Part shown: positions 1 through 10,060 of the stretch, piece after piece | Position numbering within the stretch: position 1 is the stretch's first letter | Layout: every line of letters starts with the position of its first letter | NCBI GenBank assembly: GCA_947596225.1 | Contig: CANQEX010000008.1 | Location: 1-36,115, forward strand | DNA from: an uncultured Clostridia bacterium | Lineage (GTDB): Bacteria; Bacillota; Clostridia; TANB77; CAG-508 | Length of the DNA stretch: 36,115 bases | Direction of reading: 5' to 3' | Program-made: the position numbers and the translations under genes | The notes under the pieces: generated by a model | The model's database searches: none | Told to the model about the DNA's origin: nothing | What the model saw: the letters and a program-made list of their open reading frames with translations, nothing else

Positions 1-776
1 GGATTAATAATTGAAGTAAATCCTAAAATTAAAACTATATTAAAAATATTTGATCCTATAACATTTCCTATTGCCATATCCATATCATTTTTTAATACTG
101 CAATAACTGAGGTTATAAGCTCTGGTAAACTTGTGCTTATAGCAACAATAGTTAATGAAATAATTTTTTCACTAATTCCTAAAATACTTGCAATATTTGA
201 AGCATTATCGACAACAAAATCTCCACCAAATTTTAACATTATAATTCCTAGAATTATCTTTATAATAGAATTTATAATAGATACATTTTTTATTTCATCT
301 ATATTTTGATTAGTTGAATTTCTTTTAGCCATATAAATATTGTATATAATAAATAATACAAAAAAAATCATTAAAATTATGCCTTCAAATTGTGTTATTA
401 TTTTTTGCTGACCATTATTTGCCAATATATATAATAATGCTGTTAAAAATATTACTAGAGGTATTTCTAATCTAATAGTTTCATCTTTGAATTTTAATGG
501 TTTTATAGCAGCACATACACCTAAAATAAAAAACAAATTAGAAATATTACTTCCTATAACATTTCCTATTGCCATATCAGAAAGATTTTTTAATGCAGAA
601 GTTAAACTAACCATCAATTCTGGAAGCGAAGTTCCTATTGAAACAATTGTAAGACCAATTATAATTTCAGGTATATTAAATTTTTTAGCAACTTGACTAG
701 AGCCATCAACTAAAAAATCAGCTCCTTTTATCAATAAAAAAAATCCTACAATTATAAATACAATATTATAAAACAT
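1..776 (-). CDS. CaCA-family calcium/sodium antiporter (YrbG-like), 3' end truncated by window edge
   Basis: Manual reverse-strand translation from ATG at 776: MFYNIVFIIVGFFLLIKGADFLVDGSSQVAKKFNIPEIIIGLTIVSIGTSLPELMVSLTSALKNLSDMAIGNVIGSNISNL. A second copy of the motif (SLPELITS...DMAIGNVIGSNIFNIVLIL) lies near positions 30-150, the two alpha-repeats of CaCA exchangers. Missing from the ORF track because it has no stop in the window. Confidence 0.93.
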   Translation of the reverse strand, partial: MFYNIVFIIVGFFLLIKGADFLVDGSSQVAKKFNIPEIIIGLTIVSIGTSLPELMVSLTSALKNLSDMAIGNVIGSNISNLFFILGVCAAIKPLKFKDETIRLEIPLVIFLTALLYILANNGQQKIITQFEGIILMIFFVLFIIYNIYMAKRNSTNQNIDEIKNVSIINSIIKIILGIIMLKFGGDFVVDNASNIASILGISEKIISLTIVAISTSLPELITSVIAVLKNDMDMAIGNVIGSNIFNIVLILGFTSIIN

Positions 777-900
777 AGTAAGTCCTCCTTTCATATTTAT
801 ATGGAATATATTATAAAATATTCAATATTGAATTTATGAAAATTGATTTTTCTATTAAACCGTTATATAATTAAAAAAATTTAAAGTTTGGAGAATTAAA

Positions 901-1776
901 ATGAATTATTATTATATTATTAGGCCATTAATTGGTGCAGGTATTGGATATGTTACTAACTGGATTGCTGTAAAAATGATGTTTAGGCCACTAAAACCTA
1001 TTAAAATAGGAAATTTCACTCTTCCTTTTACTCCTGGAATTATTCCAAAAAATAAATCAAGACTTGCAGAATCAATTGGAATAACTGTTAGTAAAGATTT
1101 ATTATCACAAGAAGATTTAGAAAAAGCACTACTTTCTAATGATATAAAAATTAAAATACAAGAAGCTTATATTAATTTTATTGAAAAAAATGATACACAA
1201 ATTGATGAACAAATAAAATTATTAATAGGAGAAGAAAATTTTAATAAAATATCAAGAAATGTTAAACAAAAAATCACAAATAGTATTTATAATGCTGTTT
1301 TAGAAGCTAATTTAGGAAATATAGTAGCAGAGCAAATTGAAATTGCTTCAAAAGAAAAACTAAAAGGTTCGATTTTGGGAATTTTGGGTGGTAATTCTAT
1401 TGTTTCCTCACTTACTTTAAGTATTTCTAATAAATTGAATGAATATATTAAAGATAATGGACAAGCTGTTATAGAAGAAATGGTTAATAAAGAATTAAAT
1501 AAATATATGTCAAAATCAATTTCAGAAACTTTTGGTGCAAATATTGAAATGTCTTCTATGATTATGAAATTATATGAAAATATAATTTTAGAGAAAATGC
1601 CAAAATTTTTAAATACTATTAATATATCAAAAATTGTAGAAGATAAAATAAATTCAATGGATGTATTAGAACTTGAAAAACTAATTCTTACTATTATGAA
1701 AAAAGAATTAAATGCACTAGTAAATTTAGGTGCAATAATAGGATTTGTTTTAGGTCTACTTAATTTACTTTTTTAA
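901..1776 (+). CDS. DUF445 family membrane protein
   Basis: ORF; N-terminus IRPLIGAGIGYVTNWIAVKMMFRPLKPIKIGNFTLPFTPGIIPKNKSRLAESIG is typical of DUF445; GGAG-like RBS upstream. Confidence 0.88.
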   Translation: MNYYYIIRPLIGAGIGYVTNWIAVKMMFRPLKPIKIGNFTLPFTPGIIPKNKSRLAESIGITVSKDLLSQEDLEKALLSNDIKIKIQEAYINFIEKNDTQIDEQIKLLIGEENFNKISRNVKQKITNSIYNAVLEANLGNIVAEQIEIASKEKLKGSILGILGGNSIVSSLTLSISNKLNEYIKDNGQAVIEEMVNKELNKYMSKSISETFGANIEMSSMIMKLYENIILEKMPKFLNTINISKIVEDKINSMDVLELEKLILTIMKKELNALVNLGAIIGFVLGLLNLLF

Positions 1777-1780
1777 ATTA

Positions 1781-1803
1781 AAAGAAGTCCATTGGACTTC
1801 TTT
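1781..1803. terminator. Bidirectional intrinsic terminator between convergent genes
   Basis: AAAGAAGTCC-ATT-GGACTTCTTT perfect inverted repeat. Confidence 0.8.
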
Positions 1804-1809
1804 CAATTT

Positions 1810-2373
1810 TTATTCTTTTTCTAACATATTCCAAAGCATTCCTTCTTTTAGCGAATTACTATCTCCACCTAAAATATCAACTAATTTATATGCAAATAAT
1901 AGTGTTGTCGCTGGTCCTCGACTTGTAATTAAATTTCCATCAACAACAACTAATTCATCTACATAATTTGCATTTTCTAAAAGATTTTCAAAATTTTCTC
2001 CTGGATATGAAGTTATATATCTATCTTTTTCAATTCCTGCATTTGGTAAAACCATTGCTGGAGAAGCACATATTGCAGCAATATATTTATTTTCCATTTT
2101 ATTAAATTTTTTAATTACTTCTAATACTGTTTCATTTTTAGATAAATATTCTGCTCCTGGCAAACCACCAGGACAAACTACCATATCATAATTTTCTATA
2201 TCTTGATTTAATATTTTATCTGATTTAACAATTATGTTATGAGCACCTTTTACTTCTTCATTAGAAATACTAACCATATCACAATTTATTCCAGCTCTTC
2301 TTAATACATCAACTACAGTTAAAGCTTCTATTTCTTCAAAGCCCTCTGCTAGTAACACTGCTACTTTTTTCAT
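1810..2373 (-). CDS. DJ-1/PfpI family protein
   Basis: MKKVAVLLAEGFEEIEALTVVDVLRRAG...VCPGGLPGAEYL...AAICASPAMVL: DJ-1 fold with nucleophile-elbow Cys. Confidence 0.93.
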   Translation of the reverse strand: MKKVAVLLAEGFEEIEALTVVDVLRRAGINCDMVSISNEEVKGAHNIIVKSDKILNQDIENYDMVVCPGGLPGAEYLSKNETVLEVIKKFNKMENKYIAAICASPAMVLPNAGIEKDRYITSYPGENFENLLENANYVDELVVVDGNLITSRGPATTLLFAYKLVDILGGDSNSLKEGMLWNMLEKE

Positions 2374-2546
2374 AAAAACCTCCTTTTTATAATTTTTATT
2401 TATTATATCATTTATACAAAATTTTTAAACATATAATTACATTATTCTACAAATTTTATTGTTTTTTTACAAAAAATATTATATAGTCTAAATATAAAAT
2501 ATTTTAGAAAGGAGATATGATACTATATGTATCATAAAAAAATAAT

Positions 2547-3020
2547 ATGTTAAAAGAATTTAAAGAGTTTGCTACAAAAGGTAATATTATGGATTTAGCT
2601 GTTGGTGTTGTAATTGGTGGTGCTTTCCAATCAATAATTAATTCACTTGTATCAGATATTATAATGCCAGTAGTTTCAGTTATTACAGGAAAAGTTGATT
2701 TTTCAGATATGATGTTTACAGTTGGAAATGCTTCTATTAAATATGGAAATTTTATTACAGCAGTTGTTAATTTCTTAATTATAGCTTTTTCTATTTTCCT
2801 TGTTATTACATATCTTAATAAGTTTAACAAAAAAATGGAAGCTATAAGTTTAGGTCAAGTTGAAAAAATAAATAAAAAATTAGGAAAAGAAAAAAAAGAA
2901 GAACCTGCACCAGAGCCTACTGTTAAAATTTGTCCTTATTGCTTTACAGAAATAAACTATAAAGCAACTAGATGTCCTCATTGTACATCTGAACTAAAAA
3001 AAATTGAATCTAAAAATTAA
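2547..3020 (+). CDS. mscL: Large-conductance mechanosensitive channel MscL with C-terminal zinc ribbon
   Basis: MLKEFKEFATKGNIMDLAVGVVIGGAFQSIINSLVSDIIMPVVS is classic MscL; C-terminus VKICPYCFTEINYKATRCPHCTSELKK has two CxxC pairs. Confidence 0.95.
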   Translation: MLKEFKEFATKGNIMDLAVGVVIGGAFQSIINSLVSDIIMPVVSVITGKVDFSDMMFTVGNASIKYGNFITAVVNFLIIAFSIFLVITYLNKFNKKMEAISLGQVEKINKKLGKEKKEEPAPEPTVKICPYCFTEINYKATRCPHCTSELKKIESKN

Positions 3021-3046
3021 AAAATTTGCAGTTTTCTGCAAATTTT
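3021..3046. terminator. Bidirectional intrinsic terminator (mscL / V-ATPase operon)
   Basis: AAAATTTGCAG-TTTT-CTGCAAATTTT with T-tract on both sides. Confidence 0.85.
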
Positions 3047-3047
3047 T

Positions 3048-3662
3048 TTAATTTATTTTCTTTTTTACAACTTTAAGTCTTGCAAATTCTTCTCTTTCTC
3101 TTTCAGCAAGTTTATCTGTTATACTAATTAAGTTTCTTTCATTTTCTGGTATAATAATATTTTGAAGTGCATTTGATCTTTTTCTAACTTTTTCAATATT
3201 TTTCTTTAATCTAAGAATTGTATTTTCTAATATTGCAAGTTCTATTAATTTTTCTTGAATTTCATTAAATTTAAAAATAGCTTCATCAACTGTATTAGTA
3301 GTATTATAAAATCCATAATTTCTTTTTACTATTTCTTGATTATGAACAGCTGATGGAATTTCAGTTCCCATTAAAGTAACATTTTTTATATCTATATAAT
3401 TATCAATCTTTACCCCATTTGCAATATTATATAAATTATCAATACCTATATCAATATTTGCATTTCTAATTAAACTTTTTCCAATTTCCATCATATCAAA
3501 AACTTCTTTTCTTAAGTTTTTTTCTTTATCTAAATATTTTTCAAGCTCTTTAGTTAAAATTATTTTTTTTCGTTCAAGTAATTCTTGCCCTTGTTTTGTA
3601 ATTCTTAAGGAGCTTTGTAATTTCATTAAATTACTTTTAGTTGGTAAATAATTATTACTCAC
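3048..3662 (-). CDS. V/A-type ATP synthase subunit D
   Basis: LPTKSNLMKLQSSLRITKQGQELLERKKIILTKEL motif; last gene of V-ATPase operon. Confidence 0.95.
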   Translation of the reverse strand: MSNNYLPTKSNLMKLQSSLRITKQGQELLERKKIILTKELEKYLDKEKNLRKEVFDMMEIGKSLIRNANIDIGIDNLYNIANGVKIDNYIDIKNVTLMGTEIPSAVHNQEIVKRNYGFYNTTNTVDEAIFKFNEIQEKLIELAILENTILRLKKNIEKVRKRSNALQNIIIPENERNLISITDKLAEREREEFARLKVVKKKIN

Positions 3663-3675
3663 TTTTTCCCCTTCT

Positions 3676-5034
3676 TTATTCCATTTTATCTAATTCTTCT
3701 TTTGGTAATATACTCAAAATTTCTAAAGCTAAATCAAGTGTTTGAATAATTGTTCTATTTTCAAATCTACCTTGATTTATAAAACGCTTTTCAAAAGCAT
3801 CACCAAATTCTAAATATTTTTTATCTGTTTCTGATAAATCAGCCTCTCCTAAAACTTTTGCTAAAGCTCTTACATCTTGAACTTTTGAATAAGATGAGAA
3901 AAGCTGGTCAGATATTTTTCTATGATCTTTTCTTGTATATTCTTCACCTATTCCATCTTTCATAAGTCTTGATAGTGAATCTAAAATATTTATTGGTGGT
4001 GTTATTCCTTTTTGGTATAACTCCCTACCTAAAACTATTTGTCCTTCTGTTATATAACCTGTTAAATCTGGTATAGGATGAGATATATCATCATTAGGCA
4101 TTGTAAGTATTGGTATTTGCGTTATTGAACCTTTTTTATCTTTTAACATTCCAGCTCTTTCATATATTGATGCAAGTTCACTATACAAATATCCGGGATA
4201 ACCTTTTCTACTAGGAATTTCCCCTTTTAATGTTGACACTTCTCTTAATGCTTCAGCATATGAAGTCATATCTGTTAAAATAACTAATACTTGCATATCT
4301 AATTCAAAGGCTAAATACTCTGCACATGTAAGAGCTACTTTTGGTGTTAAAATTCTTTCTATTGAGGGATCATTAGATAAATTTTGAAATGTTACAACTT
4401 TTGATAAAACACCATTTTCTTGAAAGCTTTTCTTAAAAAATTCAGCTGTTTCATATTCTGCTCCCATAAGTCCAAAAACAATTGCAAAATTAGTATCATC
4501 TTTTATATTAGCTTGTCTTATAATTTGTTCTGCTAAATCATTATGATTTATACCACTTCCAGAAAAAATTGGTAATTTTTGTCCTCTAATTAAAGTCATC
4601 AAACCATCAATAGCAGAAATTCCAGTTTCTATATAATTTCTAGGATATTTTCTAGAAATAGGATTCATTGCCAAACCATTTATATCTTTTTCTACATAAT
4701 CCTTAATTTCACCCAATCCATCTATTGGTTTTCCAATACCATTAAAAACTCTACCCAATACTTGATTAGATAGTTTAATTTGTAAAGGTTTTCCATTTAA
4801 TTCTGTTTTTACTCCATCAATGTTTATTCCATCTGTTCCTTCATAAACCTGTATTACTGTAACATCTTCATTTAATATAATTACATTTCCTATTCTTCTT
4901 TCACCAGATTTTAAAATAAGTTCGACTTGTTCATTATATGAAATACCATTAGGAGTTTTTAAATATACAAGTGGACCATTTATATGTTCTAAACCTAAAT
5001 ATTGTGTTTTCAACTTACTCTCCTTTCTGATCAT
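3676..5034 (-). CDS. V/A-type ATP synthase subunit B (likely start TTG at 5013)
   Basis: [24 protein letters not shown]...[30 protein letters not shown] lies 6 nt before the in-frame TTG at 5013 ([14 protein letters not shown]), so the TAATG-overlapping ATG at 5034 is less likely. Confidence 0.96.
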   Translation of the reverse strand: MIRKESKLKTQYLGLEHINGPLVYLKTPNGISYNEQVELILKSGERRIGNVIILNEDVTVIQVYEGTDGINIDGVKTELNGKPLQIKLSNQVLGRVFNGIGKPIDGLGEIKDYVEKDINGLAMNPISRKYPRNYIETGISAIDGLMTLIRGQKLPIFSGSGINHNDLAEQIIRQANIKDDTNFAIVFGLMGAEYETAEFFKKSFQENGVLSKVVTFQNLSNDPSIERILTPKVALTCAEYLAFELDMQVLVILTDMTSYAEALREVSTLKGEIPSRKGYPGYLYSELASIYERAGMLKDKKGSITQIPILTMPNDDISHPIPDLTGYITEGQIVLGRELYQKGITPPINILDSLSRLMKDGIGEEYTRKDHRKISDQLFSSYSKVQDVRALAKVLGEADLSETDKKYLEFGDAFEKRFINQGRFENRTIIQTLDLALEILSILPKEELDKME

Positions 5035-6812
5035 TAGGTATGTTCTTTATATTCTTCTGAAATATTTTTTAATTCTTCTACAACCTTTTTATCAAATTCA
5101 TCAAACTCATTTAGATTATCATTTTTAACATTAAATTTTAATTTTATATAATCTTCAAAAATACCTGTTTCTTTTATTCTAGAAATAGGAATTCCTTTTT
5201 CAATAAGTTTTAAAGATAATTCATATATTTTTAAACTAGAATTCATCATTTTATATTGTTTTTCTATTGGTACAAAAGTATCATTTTCATTCATTGCACT
5301 TTGTTGTAAGAAACCTAAACGAATAATTCTACAAACCTCTAATACTAATTTCTTACTATCTGAAAGAACATCTTGTCCAACAACTTTTGCAATTTCTTGA
5401 AGTTCATTTTCTTCCTGCAATAATTTTACTATTTTTAATCGGCTTTCTGCAAAATCTTCATTTATATGATTTTTATACCAATCTTCCAATCTATCTATAT
5501 ACTCACTATAACTAATTCTCCAATTAACTGCAGGATAATGCCTTGAATAAGCTAAATCTCTATCTAACCCCCAAAATACATGAACATATCTTTTTGTGTT
5601 TTGAGTTACCGGTTCAGAAAAATCTGAACCTTGTGGAGATACTGCTCCTATAATACTAACAGAACCTATTTTATCATTAAAACTTTTTGTCATTCCTGCT
5701 CTACCATATAAACCAGATAATCTTGATGGTAAATATGAAGGATAGCCTTCTTCTGCTGGCATTTCTTCCAAACGACCTGAAATTTCTCTTAATGCTTCAG
5801 CCCATCTTGAAGTAGAATCAGCCATTATTGCAACATTATATCCCATATCTCTATAATACTCAGCTATTGTAATTCCTGTATAAATAGAAGTTTCTCTGGC
5901 AGCAACTGGCATATTTGAAGTATTAGCAATTAAAATTGTTCTTTCCATTAATGGTCTTTGAGTTTTAGGATCTATTAGTTTTGGAAAATCCTCCAAAACT
6001 TCTGTCATTTCATTTCCTCTTTCACCACAGCCTATATAAACAATAATATCTGCATCAGACCATTTTGCAATTTGATGTTGAAGCATTGTTTTTCCTGTAC
6101 CAAAACCTCCAGGTATCATAGCTGTTCCACCTTTTGCAATTGGAAACATTGTATCTATAACTCTTTGACCTGTAATTAAAGGAACATTTGCTGTTAATCT
6201 TTCTTTATATGGTCTTGGAGTTCTTACTGGCCATTTTTGAACCATTGTTATTTCATATTCTTTATTTCCTGATTTTACTTTAGCTATAGTTTCATTTGCT
6301 GAATAATCCCCTTCATCTGCTATATAAATTATCTCGCCTTCTATTTTATAAGGATTCATTATTCTATTAGTTATACTTTCTGTTTCTTTTACTTCACCAA
6401 TTATTGAATTTAAACTAACTTTATTTGTTAAATTAACATATGGTATAAAATGCCATTTTTTCTGTGAATCTATTAAATCAATGTTTGAACCTCTGGCTAG
6501 AAAATTTCCTGATATTTCTTCTAATTTAGCAAGAGGTCTTTCAATACCATCAAATACATTTCCTATTAAGCCTGGACCTAATGTAATTGATAAAGGAGCA
6601 TCTGTTCCAGAAACTTTTTCTCCTATTTTTAAACCACTAGTTTCCTCATAAACTTGTATTGTAGCAATATCTTTATTTAATTTTATAACTTCTCCTATTA
6701 AATTTTCTTGTCCAACATAAACCATATCATGCATTGCAAAATCACCTTCGCCTTTTGCTTCTACAACAGGTCCATTAATAGAATTTATAATTTTTTCCTG
6801 CAAGTTTTCCAC
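5034..6812 (-). CDS. V/A-type ATP synthase subunit A (GTG or TTG start)
   Basis: Walker [32 protein letters not shown]; homologous to catalytic A subunits. Confidence 0.97.
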   Translation of the reverse strand: MENLQEKIINSINGPVVEAKGEGDFAMHDMVYVGQENLIGEVIKLNKDIATIQVYEETSGLKIGEKVSGTDAPLSITLGPGLIGNVFDGIERPLAKLEEISGNFLARGSNIDLIDSQKKWHFIPYVNLTNKVSLNSIIGEVKETESITNRIMNPYKIEGEIIYIADEGDYSANETIAKVKSGNKEYEITMVQKWPVRTPRPYKERLTANVPLITGQRVIDTMFPIAKGGTAMIPGGFGTGKTMLQHQIAKWSDADIIVYIGCGERGNEMTEVLEDFPKLIDPKTQRPLMERTILIANTSNMPVAARETSIYTGITIAEYYRDMGYNVAIMADSTSRWAEALREISGRLEEMPAEEGYPSYLPSRLSGLYGRAGMTKSFNDKIGSVSIIGAVSPQGSDFSEPVTQNTKRYVHVFWGLDRDLAYSRHYPAVNWRISYSEYIDRLEDWYKNHINEDFAESRLKIVKLLQEENELQEIAKVVGQDVLSDSKKLVLEVCRIIRLGFLQQSAMNENDTFVPIEKQYKMMNSSLKIYELSLKLIEKGIPISRIKETGIFEDYIKLKFNVKNDNLNEFDEFDKKVVEELKNISEEYKEHT

Positions 6813-6836
6813 CTCTCTGTTTCATTTGGTTTTGCA

Positions 6837-6869
6837 AAATCCACATTTTAATGTTAGTTTGTGGATTTT
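6837..6869 (-). promoter_or_regulatory. Intra-operon hairpin between V-ATPase E and A genes
   Basis: AAAATCCACA ... TGTGGATTTT 10-bp inverted repeat in the 55-nt E-A gap, overlapping the E stop codon. Confidence 0.6.
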
Positions 6870-7440
6870 ATAAACTTATATTTTTTATACATTCAGTAAT
6901 ATTTGTTTTTATTGTATTATCTATTGAGATCTTTTCATCTTCATTTATAACTATACAACAACCAATATTATCATTACTCATTTTTCTAACAATACAATTA
7001 AATTTATTTTCTATTTCTTGATTAAATTTACTATAATCATTCTCTGTTAAATAAATAATACTCTTACTTTTAAATTTACTTAACAAATTTTCTAAATTTG
7101 AAAATAAATATGTTCTATATTCATCACTTTGAATAAAATCTTGAAATTTACTAGTAATCTTTTTTGTTAAATTTTCTATTAATGATGATTTAAAATTATT
7201 AATTTTTACTTTTTCGCCCATCTCAAAATCAAATATATTTCTATTATATTCTCTTATTATTTTGCTTAGTTCATATTCATATTTTTTTGATAGTTCTTGC
7301 TTATAATTTTCTATTTTTTCTGAAATTATTTGTTCAGAATTTATATTATTTTCTTCTTTCAACTCTTTTAATTCTTTTCTTGCAAGTTCATAACAACTTT
7401 TCTCAATTTTATCTATTTTTTTATCAATATTATCAGCCAT
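6868..7440 (-). CDS. V/A-type ATP synthase subunit E
   Basis: Coiled-coil N-terminal half, position in operon, size 190 aa. Confidence 0.8.
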   Translation of the reverse strand: MADNIDKKIDKIEKSCYELARKELKELKEENNINSEQIISEKIENYKQELSKKYEYELSKIIREYNRNIFDFEMGEKVKINNFKSSLIENLTKKITSKFQDFIQSDEYRTYLFSNLENLLSKFKSKSIIYLTENDYSKFNQEIENKFNCIVRKMSNDNIGCCIVINEDEKISIDNTIKTNITECIKNISL

Positions 7441-7457
7441 AATAAACCTCTTTATAT

Positions 7458-7700
7458 TTAAGAATTAGGAATTGTTACAATTAAAGGTAAATCCTGATTA
7501 TCTGAAATTTCATTAAGTTCCTTTTCTGCAATTTTATATACCTCTTCTGTAACATTTATAATACCAATATTACTATCTTTTGAAAGCTCTACTATTTTAT
7601 TTTTTATTTTATCACTATCTTTAATAAAAAAACTTTCAACACCAGCTAATCTTAAACCTACTGCTATGTCTAAGCTTTTACTGATACATACCATTCTCAT
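7458..7700 (-). CDS. V/A-type ATP synthase subunit F
   Basis: 80 aa; DIAVGLRLAGVESFFI...IGIINVTEEVYK...LPLIVTIPNS typical of subunit F. Confidence 0.88.
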   Translation of the reverse strand: MRMVCISKSLDIAVGLRLAGVESFFIKDSDKIKNKIVELSKDSNIGIINVTEEVYKIAEKELNEISDNQDLPLIVTIPNS

Positions 7701-7710
7701 AAATTTTCTC

Positions 7711-8142
7711 CTATATTTTGTTTAATATCATTATAGCAATAATTAAACCATATATTGCAATACCTTCTGCTAAACCAGCAAATATAATTGTTTTTCCTAA
7801 TAAACTTGGATTTTCACTAATTGCTCCTACTGCACTTGATGCAACAACTGCAACAGCAATACCAGATCCAATACATGCTAGTCCTGTAGCTATAGCTGCA
7901 GCAATCATTCCAATTCCATTTGCAGTATTATCTTTTTTATCTTCATTTTGTGAATTTTCAATGTTTGTTTGCATTTGACTAACTGCTCCTTGAACAGCTG
8001 TATCAACTTTTTGATCTACCATTGTTTGAACCATCTGCTCTGTTACAGCATTACTAGAATTTTTTGAAGTAGCAATACAAGTTGTAGATAAAATTCCTAA
8101 AACTACTAACATAATTAAACTTAAAACTATTCCTTTTTTCAT
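7711..8142 (-). CDS. V/A-type ATP synthase subunit K (c-ring) with N-terminal extension
   Basis: C-terminal c-subunit hairpin IGMIAAAIATGLACIGSGIAVAVVASSAVGAISENPSLLGKTIIFAGLAEGIAIYGLIIAIMIL; preceded by ~70 aa including a signal-peptide-like helix. Confidence 0.93.
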   Translation of the reverse strand: MKKGIVLSLIMLVVLGILSTTCIATSKNSSNAVTEQMVQTMVDQKVDTAVQGAVSQMQTNIENSQNEDKKDNTANGIGMIAAAIATGLACIGSGIAVAVVASSAVGAISENPSLLGKTIIFAGLAEGIAIYGLIIAIMILNKI

Positions 8143-8160
8143 TTCTTTTGTCTCCTTATT

Positions 8161-10047
8161 TTAAATTTTTTCTTTTAATGGCTTATATTCTTTTCCATCA
8201 CCAGTATAAAATCTACTAAATAATTCATAGTATTCCAATCTTAAAACTTGAATTCCAACAATAAGCCCTTCTAAAACAATTACTATAATATTTCCAATTA
8301 TTGAAACAATTATATTTCCTGTACCATTCATCATATTTGATAAAATGTATATTGCCATACATAAGCCTACATGGTTTATTGCAAAAGCAGAAATTCTTAC
8401 AAAAGATATTGTATTACTTGCAAAAGATAATAATATTTCAACTACTTCAAAAATCTTTTCAATAAATGAACTTTTTTCTTCCGAATTTTCTTTAAATAAA
8501 ACTTTTGCAAAAAAGTCTTTAAACATTATAGCTATTAATGGTACTACTATAAATATACTTAGAATACCCATTGAAACAAACATTTTTCCTTTTATTAAGA
8601 AGTATACACCACTTCCTAAAACAACAATATAAAAAATTAAACCAGCTAGTCCATTTGTTTCAAAAAATATTTTCTTTTTATCATTATTTTTTATTCCATT
8701 TCTTATATTTAAAAACATTGCAAGTATTATTAATATAACACCTATAGCAATTCCATAAATAAGCATTGTTTGTATATTTTCCATAGGTTTAATAAATATT
8801 GAAGGAATTATATCTTCTTTTCCAAAAACACTTCCATATAAAACTCCAAAAACCATTGAGGCAATTCCACCTACTTCAAAAACAGGTCCTAATGAAATTT
8901 TTTTTCTAGCCATTAATATTCCTATTAAAAATATAACTAACCCATGTCCAACATCCCCAAACATAAAACCAAATAACAAAAATGCAGTTATTGCTACAAA
9001 AGTTGTTGGATCTATTTCTGTATAATTTGGCAATCCATACATTTCTACTAAAGTTTCAAATGGTCTTACAAATTTATTATTTTTTAATTTTGTTGGTGGA
9101 ACACTTGCAACTTCATCATGATTTTTAACAACATATTTTATATCTTTTTCTTTAGATAACTTTGGTAATACTTTAGCTAATTCTTTAGCCGGAATCCAAC
9201 CAATTATATAAAATAAACCATTTTCATCATATGCCATAAACTTTTTTACATTATTTATTTTTATATATAAATTAATATCTTCATATAAACTTAATAATTC
9301 TTCTGTATCTCTATCTATTATTCTTGACAGCTCATTTTCTTTATTTTCAATATCAAACGATATTTCTTGAATTTTTTTCTCACAATCTTCCCAAATCTGT
9401 TTTGGATTACCACTAATTTCTTCTGGCAACCAAAATCTTTCAAATTTAAAAACATTTAAATAACTATCTGCTTTTGCGCTAATATCTTTATTTATAAAAC
9501 AGAATATCCATTTGTATTTATCATCTTCACCTATTTTAATTATAAGTGCATTTAAATCTTTAAAACTATTCTCTAATTTTCCAAAGTTTTCTTTTGAAAT
9601 TTTTCCATATCTAAATTTCATAAAATTTAAGTTATATAAATTATTTAAATCAATATCAAGATGTTTAATATATTGTAATAATTGAGATTTTTTCTTGTAA
9701 TCTTCTAAAAGTTTTTTTCTCTCATTTATATATTCTTCAAATTCTTCTAAATTTTCTCTTATTTCTATTAATTCATTTCCTATTAATTCTAATGATTTTT
9801 TTAAGTTTTCACTTTCTGCATTTGGATTATATTTAATTTTATATTTATCAAAAATTGTCTTACATTCTTTTAATAACTCTTTTGCAGTTGAGTCATATTT
9901 AAAATTAGTTAACTTCCAACCCTTTTCAAAAACCTTTACAGCATTTTCAGTTTGCATTCCACTATCTAATAAGTAATCTGAAATAAATTGATCTATATTT
10001 TCTTCCCTTCCAGTTATACTTAAAAGTTTCATTTTTTCAACTGCCAC
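8161..10047 (-). CDS. V/A-type ATP synthase subunit I (a-subunit)
   Basis: FVRPFETLVEMYGLPNYTEIDPTTFVAITAFLLFGFMFGDVGHGL signature of subunit I. Confidence 0.97.
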   Translation of the reverse strand: MAVEKMKLLSITGREENIDQFISDYLLDSGMQTENAVKVFEKGWKLTNFKYDSTAKELLKECKTIFDKYKIKYNPNAESENLKKSLELIGNELIEIRENLEEFEEYINERKKLLEDYKKKSQLLQYIKHLDIDLNNLYNLNFMKFRYGKISKENFGKLENSFKDLNALIIKIGEDDKYKWIFCFINKDISAKADSYLNVFKFERFWLPEEISGNPKQIWEDCEKKIQEISFDIENKENELSRIIDRDTEELLSLYEDINLYIKINNVKKFMAYDENGLFYIIGWIPAKELAKVLPKLSKEKDIKYVVKNHDEVASVPPTKLKNNKFVRPFETLVEMYGLPNYTEIDPTTFVAITAFLLFGFMFGDVGHGLVIFLIGILMARKKISLGPVFEVGGIASMVFGVLYGSVFGKEDIIPSIFIKPMENIQTMLIYGIAIGVILIILAMFLNIRNGIKNNDKKKIFFETNGLAGLIFYIVVLGSGVYFLIKGKMFVSMGILSIFIVVPLIAIMFKDFFAKVLFKENSEEKSSFIEKIFEVVEILLSFASNTISFVRISAFAINHVGLCMAIYILSNMMNGTGNIIVSIIGNIIVIVLEGLIVGIQVLRLEYYELFSRFYTGDGKEYKPLKEKI

Positions 10048-10060
10048 TTTCTTTCGCCTC

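Noticed and set aside
487-696. ORF 487..696 (+) as a gene
   Set aside because: Antisense to the conserved CaCA exchanger on the minus strand.
2504-2830. ORF 2504..2830 (-), and similarly 7718..7978, 8345..8632, 16646..16981, 25503..25988, 26331..26570, 30900..31148
   Set aside because: All antisense to well-recognised coding sequences; no family resemblance; chance ORFs in AT-rich DNA.
5013-5034. TAATG overlap between V-ATPase A and B as translational coupling
   Set aside because: A much better SD (AAAGGAGAG) precedes an in-frame TTG at 5013, so the ATG at 5034 is probably not the main start.
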